Source: DATGJX01 sp035279385 (lineage in GTDB: Bacteria > Vulcanimicrobiota > Vulcanimicrobiia > Vulcanimicrobiales > Vulcanimicrobiaceae). From it: DNA of 64,000 bases. How positions within the stretch are numbered: the stretch's first letter is position 1; every line of letters starts with the position of its first letter. Below are positions 1-8,037 of this stretch, one piece after another. Both the position numbers and the translations under genes were made by a program. Location: positions 1 through 64,000 of the forward strand of contig DATEHZ010000061.1 of NCBI GenBank assembly GCA_035279385.1, in the 5' to 3' direction. The notes below the pieces were generated by a model. It had not been told where the DNA came from, did not search any database, and saw only the letters and a list, made by a program, of their open reading frames with translations.

Positions 1-78
1 GTGACCTGGGGCGCCGTTCTGGGTACCCTGGCGGCGCTTGCCGTGTTCCTCTTGGTGCGGCCGCACCTTATGCTATAA
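1..78 (+). CDS. 3' end of a membrane protein, DgkA-like
   Basis: Only the last 25 codons lie in the window (frame 1, stop TAA 76-78). They encode one hydrophobic helix beginning near the motif GAVL and ending in a short basic/hydrophobic tail. Diacylglycerol/undecaprenol kinases of the DgkA family end with such a helix, often starting AAGAVL, and in many bacteria sit just upstream of cdd/recO genes as here. Identity is an inference from a very short piece; any protein with a C-terminal membrane helix would fit. Confidence 0.4.
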   Translation: MTWGAVLGTLAALAVFLLVRPHLML

Positions 79-79
79 T
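52..79 (+). promoter_or_regulatory. Possible sigma70 promoter TTGGTG-N16-TATAAT
   Basis: A perfect -10 hexamer TATAAT (74-79) lies 16 nt after TTGGTG (52-57). Initiation would fall at about 86, on top of the TTG start proposed for corC at 85, so the transcript would have practically no leader. The hexamer also overlaps the upstream stop codon, so it could be coincidental inside an operon. Confidence 0.4.
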
Positions 80-84
80 GCGCC

Positions 85-1425
85 TTGCAATTGGAACCAC
101 TAAGTAGCCAGCCCGCCGCACACGCCATCCCCTCGTACGAAATCGCCGCTTTGGTGGTGCTCGTGCTGCTGGCGGCCTTTTTCGCAGCCTCGGAGGCCGC
201 CCTGGTCGGGGTGTCCCGCTTGCGTGCCCGCGCCATGATGGAGCGCGGCATAAAGCGGGCGAACGCCGTGCTGCGCCTGGTCGAGAACAAGAACCGCTTC
301 CTGACCTCAATCCTCATCGGCAACACGATCGTGCTGCTGATCGCGGACTCGCTCGCGACGTACGTATTCATCGATGCCCGCATTCCCAACGGCGCGGTGA
401 TCGCGACGATCGTGATGACGTTCGCGCTGCTGCTCTTCGGCGAGATTATTCCGAAGACGGTCGCGGTCTCGGACAACGAACGATGGGCGCTGCGTCTGGC
501 ACCGACGATGCGGCGCGCGGCGTGGATTCTCACGCCGCTCGTGTATCTGTTCCAAACGCTCACGAACCTGATTCTGCGCCCGTTCGGCCTCAAACACGCG
601 CATCAGATCTTCGTGACGGAAGAAGACATTCGGGCTATCGTCAACGTCGGCGCCGAACAGAACGTGCTCGAAGAGCAAGAGCGCGAGATGATTCATTCGG
701 TCATCGAGTTCGGGGATACGATCGTGCGCGAAGTCATGACCCCGCGTCCCAACATCGTGGCGGTGTCCGCGGACGAGTCGCCGCGCAAAGCGCTGGATAT
801 CGTCATCGCCGAAGGCTACTCGAAGCTGCCCATCTACCAGGAATCGAAAGACGACATCGTCGGCATGGTGCACGATCGCGAACTGCTCATCAGTTTGGCG
901 AACGGCTCGCTCAGCTCGATGCCGCTGCGCCAACTGATGCGCCCCGTCGTGCACGTGCCGGAAAACAAGAAGATCGCGGAACTGTTGCGCGAGATGCAGC
1001 GCGACAAATTCACGATGGCGATCGTCGTCGACGAATACGGCGGCACGGCGGGCCTCGTAACGATGGAAGACTTGCTCGAAGAGATCGTCGGCGAGATTCG
1101 CGACGAGCACGATGAAGAGGAAGAAGAACCGGTACGGCTGGTCAACGACCAGGAAGCGGTCGTCGACTCCGGTGTGAACATCGAGGACGTGAATGCGAAG
1201 CTCGGCACGCACCTTCCGCACGAAGAATTCGAAACGATCGGCGGGTACACGGTGGGGCTGTTCGGCCGTTTGCCGACGGAAGGCGAAGAGGTCGAGGCCG
1301 ACGAGCACACGCGGTTGAAAGTCGATCGCATGCGCGGCCGGCGCATCATGGCGGTGCGCGTCTTCAGCAACGGCAAACTCGGTGCGCAGAACGGCGCGCA
1401 TCCGCCGGAGGAAGATGAAGACTGA
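85..1425 (+). CDS. CorC/HlyC (CNNM) family membrane protein with CBS pair
   Basis: A 446-aa protein with the full order of the HlyC/CorC family: N-terminal DUF21/CNNM membrane domain with about four hydrophobic helices (about residues 20-165, including the typical FGEIIPKT motif), a pair of CBS domains (about 205-325, with VMTPR at the start and DEYGGTAGLVT near the end) and a C-terminal CorC_HlyC transporter-associated domain (about 345-430). Members are linked to Mg2+/Co2+ efflux or homeostasis. The start is uncertain: TTG at 85 is used here, with TTG 91 and a GTG near codon 24 as alternatives; no good Shine-Dalgarno precedes any of them. It heads a run of overlapping genes down to doxX. 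Confidence 0.9.
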   Translation: MQLEPLSSQPAAHAIPSYEIAALVVLVLLAAFFAASEAALVGVSRLRARAMMERGIKRANAVLRLVENKNRFLTSILIGNTIVLLIADSLATYVFIDARIPNGAVIATIVMTFALLLFGEIIPKTVAVSDNERWALRLAPTMRRAAWILTPLVYLFQTLTNLILRPFGLKHAHQIFVTEEDIRAIVNVGAEQNVLEEQEREMIHSVIEFGDTIVREVMTPRPNIVAVSADESPRKALDIVIAEGYSKLPIYQESKDDIVGMVHDRELLISLANGSLSSMPLRQLMRPVVHVPENKKIAELLREMQRDKFTMAIVVDEYGGTAGLVTMEDLLEEIVGEIRDEHDEEEEEPVRLVNDQEAVVDSGVNIEDVNAKLGTHLPHEEFETIGGYTVGLFGRLPTEGEEVEADEHTRLKVDRMRGRRIMAVRVFSNGKLGAQNGAHPPEEDED

Positions 1426-1804
1426 GGACTTGATCGCGCACGCGATTGCGATGCGCGAGAACGCGTACGCTCCGTATTCGCAGTTCGCCGTCGGTGCGGC
1501 GCTGCTTACGGAGGACGGGTCGGTTTTCGGCGGCGTGAACGTCGAGAACGCGAGTTACGGTCTCGCGATTTGCGCCGAGCGCACCGCGGCGGTTGCCGCG
1601 GTGGCGGCGGGCCATCGTTCGTTCCGCGCCATCGCGATCGCGGGACCGCAATCCACCGTCACCGCACCGTGCGGCGCATGCCGGCAGTTTCTCAACGAGT
1701 TCAATCCGCGGCTCGAAGTTGCATACACGACACCGGGCGGCGTAAAGGTGACGACGCTCGACAACCTGCTTGCGGACGCATTCGGACCGAAGAATCTGCA
1801 ATGA
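1415..1804 (+). CDS. cdd: Cytidine deaminase
   Basis: A 129-aa protein of the homotetrameric cytidine deaminase family, which converts cytidine/deoxycytidine to uridine/deoxyuridine in pyrimidine salvage. The zinc site is clear: CAE (Cys ligand plus catalytic Glu) and PCGACR (two more Cys ligands), with the substrate motif NVENAS before them. ATG 1415 is chosen because GGAGG ends 3 nt upstream and the protein then begins at the usual place; the reading frame stays open about 11 codons further up inside corC. It overlaps corC by 11 nt and recO by 4 nt. Confidence 0.95.
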   Translation: MKTEDLIAHAIAMRENAYAPYSQFAVGAALLTEDGSVFGGVNVENASYGLAICAERTAAVAAVAAGHRSFRAIAIAGPQSTVTAPCGACRQFLNEFNPRLEVAYTTPGGVKVTTLDNLLADAFGPKNLQ

Positions 1805-2556
1805 GCGCGCCGCAGCGCTCGTACAAAGCCTCCGCGGTGATTCTGCGCGGGCGCACGTACGGCGAAGCCGATCGCATTCTCACGCTCTATACCAAAGAAT
1901 GCGGAAAGATCGATGCGATCGCCAAGGGCGCGCGCCGCACCAAAAGTCATCTGGCGGGGCGCTTGGAGTTCGGCAACGAGGTCGAACTCGGCATGCATCG
2001 CGGCCGCAATCTCGACGTGGTCGTCTCCGCCGACATCATCGAGCCGCATTGGCAGCGCCTCGTTCAGCCCGAGCGGTTTGCCGCGGCAAACATTATCGTC
2101 GAACTGATCGATGCGTTCTGCGAGCCGGATTTGGCGCAGCCGGAGATTTACGAGTTGTTGACTGCAGCGCTGGGCGCCGCCGGACGAAGCGACGATCCGC
2201 TCGCGCTGCTGCCGCGTTTTTCCATGCGTCTGCTCGAAGCGCTCGGTCTCGCGCCGCCCGTTCACGTTTGCATTCATTGCGGCAAATCGCTCGAGGGCGC
2301 GAGCGCATGGCTCGACGCCGAGCAGGGCGGCTTCGGGTGCGAGGCGTGCCGCGTGAATTGGCGCGACGCGCTCTGCCTCGAAGCGGACGACGTGCGCAAT
2401 TTGCAGGCCGTCGCCGCACCGCCCGGGGGCGCCGTGACGCCGGCGCTGCGGGCGACCCGGCGCGTCGCGCAAGCAATCGAAACGCTGGTAAACCATCACC
2501 TCGGCCGCCGGCCGAAAGCGGGAGTGCACGCGCTCGAGTTCGTAAGGGGCGCCTAA
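1801..2556 (+). CDS. recO: DNA repair protein RecO
   Basis: A 251-aa RecO, the recombination mediator that loads RecA on SSB-coated DNA with RecR. The N-terminal OB-fold (about 1-80, with YKASAVILR and YGEADRILTLY) is followed by a helical domain and a Cys4 zinc finger (CIHC...CEAC near 155-182). The ATG overlaps the cdd stop (ATGA), and the stop overlaps ruvX (TAATG), so translation is coupled. Confidence 0.95.
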   Translation: MSAPQRSYKASAVILRGRTYGEADRILTLYTKECGKIDAIAKGARRTKSHLAGRLEFGNEVELGMHRGRNLDVVVSADIIEPHWQRLVQPERFAAANIIVELIDAFCEPDLAQPEIYELLTAALGAAGRSDDPLALLPRFSMRLLEALGLAPPVHVCIHCGKSLEGASAWLDAEQGGFGCEACRVNWRDALCLEADDVRNLQAVAAPPGGAVTPALRATRRVAQAIETLVNHHLGRRPKAGVHALEFVRGA

Positions 2557-2981
2557 TGTCTCTCTTGGCCCTCGACGTCGGCAGCAAGCGCATCGGCGTC
2601 GCCGTCGCCGACCCCACCGGCACTTTCGCGCTCCCCGTCACCGTCATCGAGCGCACGAACCTCAAAGCCGACCTCGAACGAATCTCGCAGCTGGCCGCGG
2701 AGTATACAGCCAAAGAGATGGTTGTCGGAGATCCCGTCACGCTTTCGGGTCAGCGCGGGCCCGCCGCGGAGAAGATCGACCGGTTCGTCGAGCAGCTCGC
2801 GCGCGTCTTCACCGGACGGATTCATCGCGTCGACGAGCGCATGACGACGGCGCAGGCGACGAAGAGCCTCATCGCTGCCGACGTGAGCCGCTCCAAGCGC
2901 AAAACGGTCGTCGACAAGATGGCGGCCGCGCTGATCCTCGAAACGTATCTTGCACGCCGGCGCAGCGGTGCGTCCGCATGA
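2556..2981 (+). CDS. ruvX: Putative pre-16S rRNA nuclease / Holliday junction resolvase YqgF
   Basis: A 141-aa YqgF/RuvX protein with an RNase H-like fold, implicated in 5' maturation of 16S rRNA and in DNA repair. The first motif LDVGSKRIGVAVAD carries the first acidic residue; VVGDP...GPAAEKIDRF and DERMTT match the remaining conserved blocks. Start ATG 2556 overlaps the recO stop by one base; the end overlaps mltG by 4 nt. Confidence 0.93.
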   Translation: MSLLALDVGSKRIGVAVADPTGTFALPVTVIERTNLKADLERISQLAAEYTAKEMVVGDPVTLSGQRGPAAEKIDRFVEQLARVFTGRIHRVDERMTTAQATKSLIAADVSRSKRKTVVDKMAAALILETYLARRRSGASA

Positions 2982-3967
2982 TCCGAGCAGTGAAAGCTAT
3001 CGCCGCGCTCGTCGCGCTGGCGATTCTCGCCGGTGCGGGCTGGTTCGCATATGCGATGCTCGTCGACACCTCGCATCCCGAAGCGACGAAGGACGTCATT
3101 ATCGCACGCGGTTCGACCTTTCACGACATCGCCGCGCAGCTCGCCGGTGCCGGCATCATCGGCAATGAAACGGCCTTCCGCGTCTACGCAAAGATGAAAC
3201 GCGCCGATACGGCGGCGCACGCGGGGGAATTCCGCTTCTCGGCACACCAAACGCCGGCGCAAGTGCTCGCACAGCTCGAAAGCGGCGGCGCGCAAGTCGC
3301 GAAGTGGGTGACGATTCCCGAAGGCTTCACGGCAAAGCAAATCGCGCAGCGGCTGCAAGAGCAAGGTTTCGGCGACGCGCGCACGTTTACGCAGGCATTT
3401 TTGCACGATTCGATCGTCGTCGGCGGCACGCGCACGAAGAATCTCGAAGGCTTTCTCTTCCCGAGCACCTATCTGATTCCGAACGGCGCATCGGCGAAGA
3501 ACGTCGAGGAGATGCTCACGGCGCAGATGCGCAAAGAACTTCCGGCCGATGCGGCGCGCAAGGCGCACGCCCGCGGGCTGACGGTTCCGCAGGTCGTCAC
3601 ACTTGCCTCGCTCATCGAGCGGGAAGCCAAGGCGGACGACGAGCGCCCGCTGATGGCCGGCGTCTACTATAACCGCTTGCGGCTGGGCATGCCGCTGGAA
3701 GTCGACGCGACGATAGAGTACGCTCTACCTGAGCACCACGACGTCATCACGTACGGGGACTTGAAAATCGATTCGCCGTACAACAGTTATCTGCACACGG
3801 GCCTGCCGCCGACCCCCATCGCGAATCCCGGCCAAGCCTCACTGCAGGCGGCATTCAATCCCAAGCCCTCGCCGTATCTGTATTACGTGTACAAGGGCAA
3901 CGGCCATCACGCCTTCGCGCGAACGCTCGCCGAGCAGAACGCGAACATCGCAAAGTATTTGAAGTAG
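2978..3967 (+). CDS. mltG: Endolytic murein transglycosylase MltG
   Basis: A 329-aa MltG (YceG-like) protein that cleaves nascent peptidoglycan strands and may end their growth. One N-terminal membrane helix (about 5-28), a LysM-like region (about 38-100) and the YceG domain with SLIEREAK, where E214 is the expected catalytic glutamate, then NRLRLGMPL and IANPG near the C-terminus. The ATG overlaps the ruvX stop by 4 nt. The ruvX-mltG-DUF1292 order resembles that in Firmicutes. Confidence 0.93.
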   Translation: MIRAVKAIAALVALAILAGAGWFAYAMLVDTSHPEATKDVIIARGSTFHDIAAQLAGAGIIGNETAFRVYAKMKRADTAAHAGEFRFSAHQTPAQVLAQLESGGAQVAKWVTIPEGFTAKQIAQRLQEQGFGDARTFTQAFLHDSIVVGGTRTKNLEGFLFPSTYLIPNGASAKNVEEMLTAQMRKELPADAARKAHARGLTVPQVVTLASLIEREAKADDERPLMAGVYYNRLRLGMPLEVDATIEYALPEHHDVITYGDLKIDSPYNSYLHTGLPPTPIANPGQASLQAAFNPKPSPYLYYVYKGNGHHAFARTLAEQNANIAKYLK

Positions 3968-3978
3968 GGAGAGTCTCA

Positions 3979-4260
3979 ATGTCAAGCAACGGCGACGGCG
4001 GCAAACCGCAGGCACTCGAACTGCGAGACGTTCTCGTCATTCAAACCACCGACGAAAAGCAGCTCGAGTTCGAAGTCGTCGGTTTAGTCGAGGACGAGGA
4101 GAATAACGCGTACGCGGTGCTCTACTGCGAACAGGAAGACGAGTTCGTCGTGACCGACGAAGGCGGCAACCTGCTCGAGGACGACGATCTCGCGCAAGAG
4201 ATACTCGACGACTTTTTCGTGCTCGCGGAAGAGTCGGGCGGAGAGGGGGCCGCCGAGTAA
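3979..4260 (+). CDS. DUF1292 (YrzB-like) acidic protein
   Basis: A 93-aa strongly acidic protein matching the DUF1292/UPF0473 family: VVGLVEDEENNAYAVLYCEQEDE is broken here as VVGLVEDEENN followed by YAVLYC, the family core. Function is unknown, but in Firmicutes it lies with yrrK/ruvX, as here. GGGAG lies 8 nt before the ATG. Its stop TAA shares one base with the proposed start of the next gene. Confidence 0.85.
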   Translation: MSSNGDGGKPQALELRDVLVIQTTDEKQLEFEVVGLVEDEENNAYAVLYCEQEDEFVVTDEGGNLLEDDDLAQEILDDFFVLAEESGGEGAAE

Positions 4261-5402
4261 TTCGCGCGCTCTTTCTCTCTGCGAACGTCGGCGTCGGACA
4301 CACGTCCGCGGCAAACGCGCTGCGTGCTGCACTCGCGCACGGCGATCCGCCGTTCGAAGCGACCGTCGTCGACTCGTACAAGTACGCGGCTTCGGTCGTT
4401 TCGCGCGTCGTGTCCGAAGGCTACCTGCGGATGGTCAAGACGATTCCGCAGATGTACCGTTTTCTGTACAATCGCGCGGAACTCGCAACGGAGGTCGGCC
4501 CGTTCCGCGCGTGGGTGCATCAGTTCACGGCTACCAATCTGCGGCCGCTGCTGCAAGAATTGCGCCCGGACGTCGTCATCTGCACGCACGCGTTTCCGTG
4601 CGGCGTCATGGCGGAATATAAAAAGCAGTTCGCCGACGCGCCGCCGGTCATGGGCGTCGTCACCGATTTCGTCGTCCACGCCTTCTGGATTCACAACAAC
4701 ATCGAAGGCTACGCGGTCGCTACGCCGGAGATGCGCGCGACGCTGATCGCGCGCGGCGTTCCGCGCGATCGCATCCTGGTTTCCGGCATTCCCGTTCACG
4801 CGGAGTTCTCGCAGCAGCAAAGCGATCGCAATACCCTTCGCGAGCGTCTGGGTTTGCCGCTGGATCGCAGCACCGTGCTGCTGATGGGCGGAGGCCTGGG
4901 CATCGGCCCGCTCGAGGCCATGATGCACGCGCTCGACCGCGTTCGAACGCCGCTCTGCGCGCTGGCAATCGTCGGCCGCAGCGCGCGCAGCGAGCAGCGC
5001 GTGCTCGAATACGCGCATCGCGTCGGGTATCCCGTGCGCGTCGTGCGGTTCGTAAACAACGTGCACGATTACATGCACGCGAGCGACCTGCTCATCACCA
5101 AGCCCGGCGGTCTTACCTCTGCGGAAGCGCTCGTCGCGCAAGTGCCGATGGTGCTCTTCAAACCGCTTCCGGGCCAAGAGGAACGCAATACGCGCTATTT
5201 GGTGCAGCGGCGCGCCGCGCTTCGTGCAAAATCCACGGCCGATTTGACGCGCACCGTCGAATCGCTGCTCGAGTCGGGCGAGAAACGCGACACGATGCGT
5301 GCCGCAATGGCAAAGCTCGGCAAACCCGACGCCGCGGCGCAGGTGGCCGCCGCTATTCGCGCGCTGGCAGCCGGAGGCGCGCAAGGAGAAGAGATCGCAT
5401 GA
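4260..5402 (+). CDS. MGDG synthase/UgtP-type glycosyltransferase, probable ATT start
   Basis: A GT28-type glycosyltransferase (about 380 aa) that would transfer a sugar to diacylglycerol or a similar lipid. The N-terminal motif FLSANVGVGHTSAANAL is the conserved lipid/sugar-acceptor motif of this family; the C-terminal half has GGGLGIGPLE and the nucleotide-sugar site TKPGGLTSAEAL. The conserved N-terminus is encoded upstream of the first GTG (4410), yet no ATG/GTG/TTG precedes it. ATT 4260 sits in TAATT, exactly where the ruvX junction has TAATG, with a purine-rich GGAGAGGGGG about 10 nt before. So either ATT is the start or one base differs from the true ATG. Ends overlapping doxX (ATGA). 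Confidence 0.85.
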   Translation: MRALFLSANVGVGHTSAANALRAALAHGDPPFEATVVDSYKYAASVVSRVVSEGYLRMVKTIPQMYRFLYNRAELATEVGPFRAWVHQFTATNLRPLLQELRPDVVICTHAFPCGVMAEYKKQFADAPPVMGVVTDFVVHAFWIHNNIEGYAVATPEMRATLIARGVPRDRILVSGIPVHAEFSQQQSDRNTLRERLGLPLDRSTVLLMGGGLGIGPLEAMMHALDRVRTPLCALAIVGRSARSEQRVLEYAHRVGYPVRVVRFVNNVHDYMHASDLLITKPGGLTSAEALVAQVPMVLFKPLPGQEERNTRYLVQRRAALRAKSTADLTRTVESLLESGEKRDTMRAAMAKLGKPDAAAQVAAAIRALAAGGAQGEEIA

Positions 5403-5944
5403 GGATGGCTTCACACTGGACGTACGCGGGATGGTTTACCGTGCTCCGCTTATACGTCGGCGCGTTCTGGCTCTCACACGGCATTCCAAAATTCTTGGAC
5501 TCCGCCGCCTATATGCCGCCGTCCGGGTACATGCCGCAAATCGTGCAGAAAGCCGTGATGTCGCAGGCCGGCTTTTATCACGACTTTCTGCTGAACGTCG
5601 TCACCCCGAACATCAACGTTTTCGCGGAATTGGTGCGCGTGGGCGAAGTGCTCGTCGGGTGCAGTTTAATTTTGGGCGTCTTCACACGCTTCGGCGGTTT
5701 GGCCGGATGCTTCTTGGCTCTCAACTATATGGCGGTGAACGGCGAATTCTCGACTTGGACGACGATCGGATCGCTCGAGGCCGCTGCGTTCGTACTCTCG
5801 TTCTCGATGCTCGCCATTCCGGCCGGACGCGTCGCCGGCGTCGATGCGATGCTGGTGCGGCGCCCGCGCGTTCGTAAAGACCTCGTTATTCCGGAGCTCG
5901 TCGAAGAGCCGCCGACACGACCGGTCGACTCCAGCTCGACCTGA
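5399..5944 (+). CDS. DoxX family membrane protein
   Basis: A 181-aa protein with four hydrophobic helices and the DoxX/TQO-small-subunit pattern (LRLYVGAFWLSHGIPKF at the start, then AELVRVGEVLVGCSLILG). The family includes subunits of thiosulfate:quinone oxidoreductase and many uncharacterised redox-linked proteins; the substrate cannot be told. The acidic C-terminal tail after about residue 150 is cytoplasmic-looking. Last gene of the operon. Confidence 0.8.
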   Translation: MRMASHWTYAGWFTVLRLYVGAFWLSHGIPKFLDSAAYMPPSGYMPQIVQKAVMSQAGFYHDFLLNVVTPNINVFAELVRVGEVLVGCSLILGVFTRFGGLAGCFLALNYMAVNGEFSTWTTIGSLEAAAFVLSFSMLAIPAGRVAGVDAMLVRRPRVRKDLVIPELVEEPPTRPVDSSST

Positions 5945-6000
5945 GCGGGCCCGCGCAGGCTCCACTTGCGTCGGTGTGGTATAGTGGTCCGGTCCGCCAC

Positions 6001-6091
6001 GGAGAGGTGGGTGAGTGGCTGAAACCAGTCGTTTGCTAAATGACCGACGGTCAAAAACCGTCCGAGGGTTCGAATCCCTCCCTCTCCGCCA
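6001..6091 (+). tRNA. tRNA-Ser (GCT)
   Basis: Acceptor GGAGAGG (6001-6007) pairs with CCTCTCC (6081-6087); discriminator G and an encoded CCA follow. Anticodon GCT lies in the loop TTGCTAA; the long variable arm is that of a class II serine tRNA. Confidence 0.95.
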
Positions 6092-6157
6092 CGATAACTA
6101 GCGATATTTATCGTAGAGGGGAAAAGAAAAAACGCGACGTAGCAGTCGCGGCTGTGT
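6092..6157 (+). other. Hairpins between two tRNA genes
   Basis: The spacer between the Ser and Arg tRNAs contains ACGATAA-N10-TTATCGT and CGCGAC-N6-GTCGCG. They could be processing signals or weak terminators; no gene is seen. Confidence 0.4.
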
Positions 6158-6234
6158 GCGGTCGTAGCTCAATTGGATAGAGCAACAGGCTACGAACTTG
6201 TAGGTTGGGGGTTCGAGTCCCTCCGACCGCGCCA
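6158..6234 (+). tRNA. tRNA-Arg (ACG)
   Basis: Acceptor GCGGTCG pairs with CGACCGC (6224-6230), discriminator G, encoded CCA (6232-6234). The anticodon loop CTACGAA gives ACG; A34 is the substrate of TadA, encoded 1.8 kb downstream. Confidence 0.95.
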
Positions 6235-6240
6235 TGTGAA

Positions 6241-6270
6241 AAGAGCCCGGCGATCACGCCGGGCTCTTTC
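6241..6270. terminator. Bidirectional terminator
   Basis: Stem of 12 bp, AAGAGCCCGGCG / CGCCGGGCTCTT, loop ATCA, followed by T residues on the plus strand and preceded by A residues (T on minus). It can end both the tRNA transcript and the convergent minus-strand gene. Confidence 0.85.
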
Positions 6271-6282
6271 GATTTGTACTCC

Positions 6283-6945
6283 TTAGTGCGCGAACGAATC
6301 CGTTTGTAATTGAACGTCGATCGTACGTTCCACGGTTTGGCTCGTCGAGGGATGCAGCATCGTCTCTTCGTGCAGCGATTTTGGAACGCTCATCGCCGTG
6401 TCGTAGACGATGGTGCCCTCGGTATGTTCGTTGCCCGAGGCCGCGTCCTGGTCGCGAACCTCGATGTTTTCGGTAATTCTTGCAAGGCCGTTCTGGTTGC
6501 TTACGATCGTGAAGTCCGTCGTTTCTTTCAAACCGCGCTTGCCGCCGGTTTGCAGTTGCCAGTGATTCTTCTGATCCAGATTGCCGGTATCCACGAAATT
6601 GCGCCCGAGTATCCGGAGCAGTTGGTACATTTCCGGATCGATCGATGAGTTTGCCGAGCACTCGACGTGCGTGTTTCCGTACACGGCGCACATGACCGGA
6701 TCCACGAAACGCGCGCGATCCGTGGACGATTTCTCGGAAATGCGAATGACCAGACCGCCGTCGTTCGCAACCGCCACGACGTCCACGGTAATCGTGCCTT
6801 TGTCGGTGCCGGCGCTCCAAGACGTCCCAACGCCCGGCGCACCCGTTCCTATGCCGCCGTAGTGGAATTCGGAATCGCTGCGAACGTTCGACGTGTAGTT
6901 GTACACCAAGTGGCGCAGAGCCGGTGCAGACATCGGAATAGGCAT
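6283..6945 (-). CDS. Hypothetical protein
   Basis: A 220-aa protein without recognised family, signal peptide or membrane helix. The sequence alternates hydrophobic and polar residues as in a beta-rich domain, with two cysteines (MCAVY and VECSAN) that could pair. ATG 6945 is chosen because GGGG lies about 10 nt upstream; GTG 6951 is in frame. It faces a strong bidirectional terminator. Confidence 0.65.
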   Translation of the reverse strand: MPIPMSAPALRHLVYNYTSNVRSDSEFHYGGIGTGAPGVGTSWSAGTDKGTITVDVVAVANDGGLVIRISEKSSTDRARFVDPVMCAVYGNTHVECSANSSIDPEMYQLLRILGRNFVDTGNLDQKNHWQLQTGGKRGLKETTDFTIVSNQNGLARITENIEVRDQDAASGNEHTEGTIVYDTAMSVPKSLHEETMLHPSTSQTVERTIDVQLQTDSFAH

Positions 6946-7081
6946 CAACACACCCCTATCAATATGCGCTCCCCGGTCGCCTAAAGCGGCGGCCGAGCGT
7001 GCGGAGGACTTTCCGACGGGAACCCTTGAAACCTGGTGGCCGGGTTTGCTAGAGTAGAGCGTCGAACGGCGGACGTCGTAC

Positions 7082-7153
7082 GGCTCGGTAGCTCAGCGGT
7101 AGAGCGGGGGACTCATAAGCCCTAGGTCGTAGGTTCAAATCCTACCCGAGTCA
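7082..7153 (+). tRNA. tRNA-Met (CAT)
   Basis: Acceptor GGCTCGG pairs with CCGAGTC (7146-7152), discriminator A, no encoded CCA. Loop CTCATAA gives CAT. The first acceptor pair is intact and the anticodon stem lacks three G-C pairs next to the loop (A31-G39 mismatch), so it is an elongator-type tRNA; tRNA-Ile(k2CAU) cannot be excluded. Confidence 0.9.
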
Positions 7154-7262
7154 GATTTCGAAGTCCGGAGCGCTTGCAGTGCTCCGGACTTCTCGATTCA
7201 TGCCGGATCGAAACCTGAAGGGAATAGCCGGGGTCCGGTAGGATGAAGGCAGGCCTACGACT

Positions 7263-7499
7263 ATGTCTACAATTCCGTGCGACTTTTGTCCCCATCCCGT
7301 CGATCGCAATCAGATGGAAGAGATCGAAATCTCCCATTACGTCCCGGACAGCTCCGGAGATGATTTGGCGTACGCCCGGACGTACTTCTTCGGGCATCCG
7401 GACTGCGTGCGGAAATTCTACCGCGGACTGGTCGACCACAAGCTTGATCTGTTCAAGCACATCCCCAGCGCCGGCAATACGCAAGAAGGCCAGCGCTGA
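7263..7499 (+). CDS. Small hypothetical protein with Cys pair
   Basis: A 78-aa protein beginning with CDFCPHPVDR, a possible zinc-binding CxxC plus His, and with a further HPDC motif near residue 47; the four ligands could form one small zinc site. Not otherwise recognised. It lies between tRNA-Met and tRNA-Arg(CCG), 7 nt before the latter, so both may share a transcript. Confidence 0.6.
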   Translation: MSTIPCDFCPHPVDRNQMEEIEISHYVPDSSGDDLAYARTYFFGHPDCVRKFYRGLVDHKLDLFKHIPSAGNTQEGQR

Positions 7500-7506
7500 T
7501 CCATAT

Positions 7507-7581
7507 GCGCTCGTAGCTCAATTGGATAGAGCGCTGCCCTCCGAAGGCAGAGGTCTGCGAGTTCAAATCTCGCCGAGCGCG
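7507..7581 (+). tRNA. tRNA-Arg (CCG)
   Basis: Acceptor GCGCTCG pairs with CGAGCGC (7574-7580), discriminator G, no encoded CCA. The anticodon arm CTGCC-CTCCGAA-GGCAG gives CCG. Confidence 0.95.
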
Positions 7582-7602
7582 TGAAAGTGCCATAGGGTTG
7601 TC

Positions 7603-8037
7603 ATGGAGCGACCGTACAGTTGCTCCATGCGACCCTGTTGTGCATGCGGTGTGTTGTACGAACCAAATCGCGATAAAAGTTACCGGTGCCCGAAGTGCAA
7701 GAGTGACTACAATAGGCAGCACTACGAGGCGAACAAGGCGGCATACGTGGCACGCGCTGCCGCAAGAAAGATGCAAGTTCTTCTTGATTTGAATCTGCGG
7801 CTCTGCGAATATCTCGATTCGCATCCGTGCGTTGACTGCGGTGAACCGGATCCCGTGGTATTGGAGTTCGACCACGTAGCAGAGAAATCAAACGACATTG
7901 CAGGCATGGTCGGAAGAGGCCATTCTTGGCGCGCGATCTTACGCGAAATCGCAAAGTGCGAAGTTCGTTGCGCGAATTGTCATCGCCGGGTAACGGCGAA
8001 ACGTGCAAACTGGATTCGGTATCGATTGAGTGGATGA
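7603..8037 (+). CDS. HNH-like zinc protein
   Basis: A 144-aa protein with an N-terminal Cys cluster (CCACG...CPKC), a basic helical linker and a C-terminal HNH-type motif: CVDCGE, then EFDHV (the first His of the HNH), then CANCHRR. The layout fits small HNH nucleases with two CxxC knuckles found in phages and near mobile DNA. It sits between a tRNA gene and tadA and overlaps the tadA start by 8 nt. Whether it cleaves DNA is unknown. Confidence 0.7.
   Translation: MERPYSCSMRPCCACGVLYEPNRDKSYRCPKCKSDYNRQHYEANKAAYVARAAARKMQVLLDLNLRLCEYLDSHPCVDCGEPDPVVLEFDHVAEKSNDIAGMVGRGHSWRAILREIAKCEVRCANCHRRVTAKRANWIRYRLSG

Noticed and set aside
307..1401. Long reading frames opposite or out of phase with real genes (for example minus strand over corC, 13109-16057 plus, 14043-16019 minus, 22317-24284 plus)
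   Set aside because: High-GC shadow frames: Arg/Ala-rich, no family motifs, and they contradict well supported genes.
6089..6119. ACGATAA-N10-TTATCGT between tRNA genes as a member of the 21-bp site family
   Set aside because: Spacer is 10, not 7, and the outer bases differ; more likely a simple hairpin.
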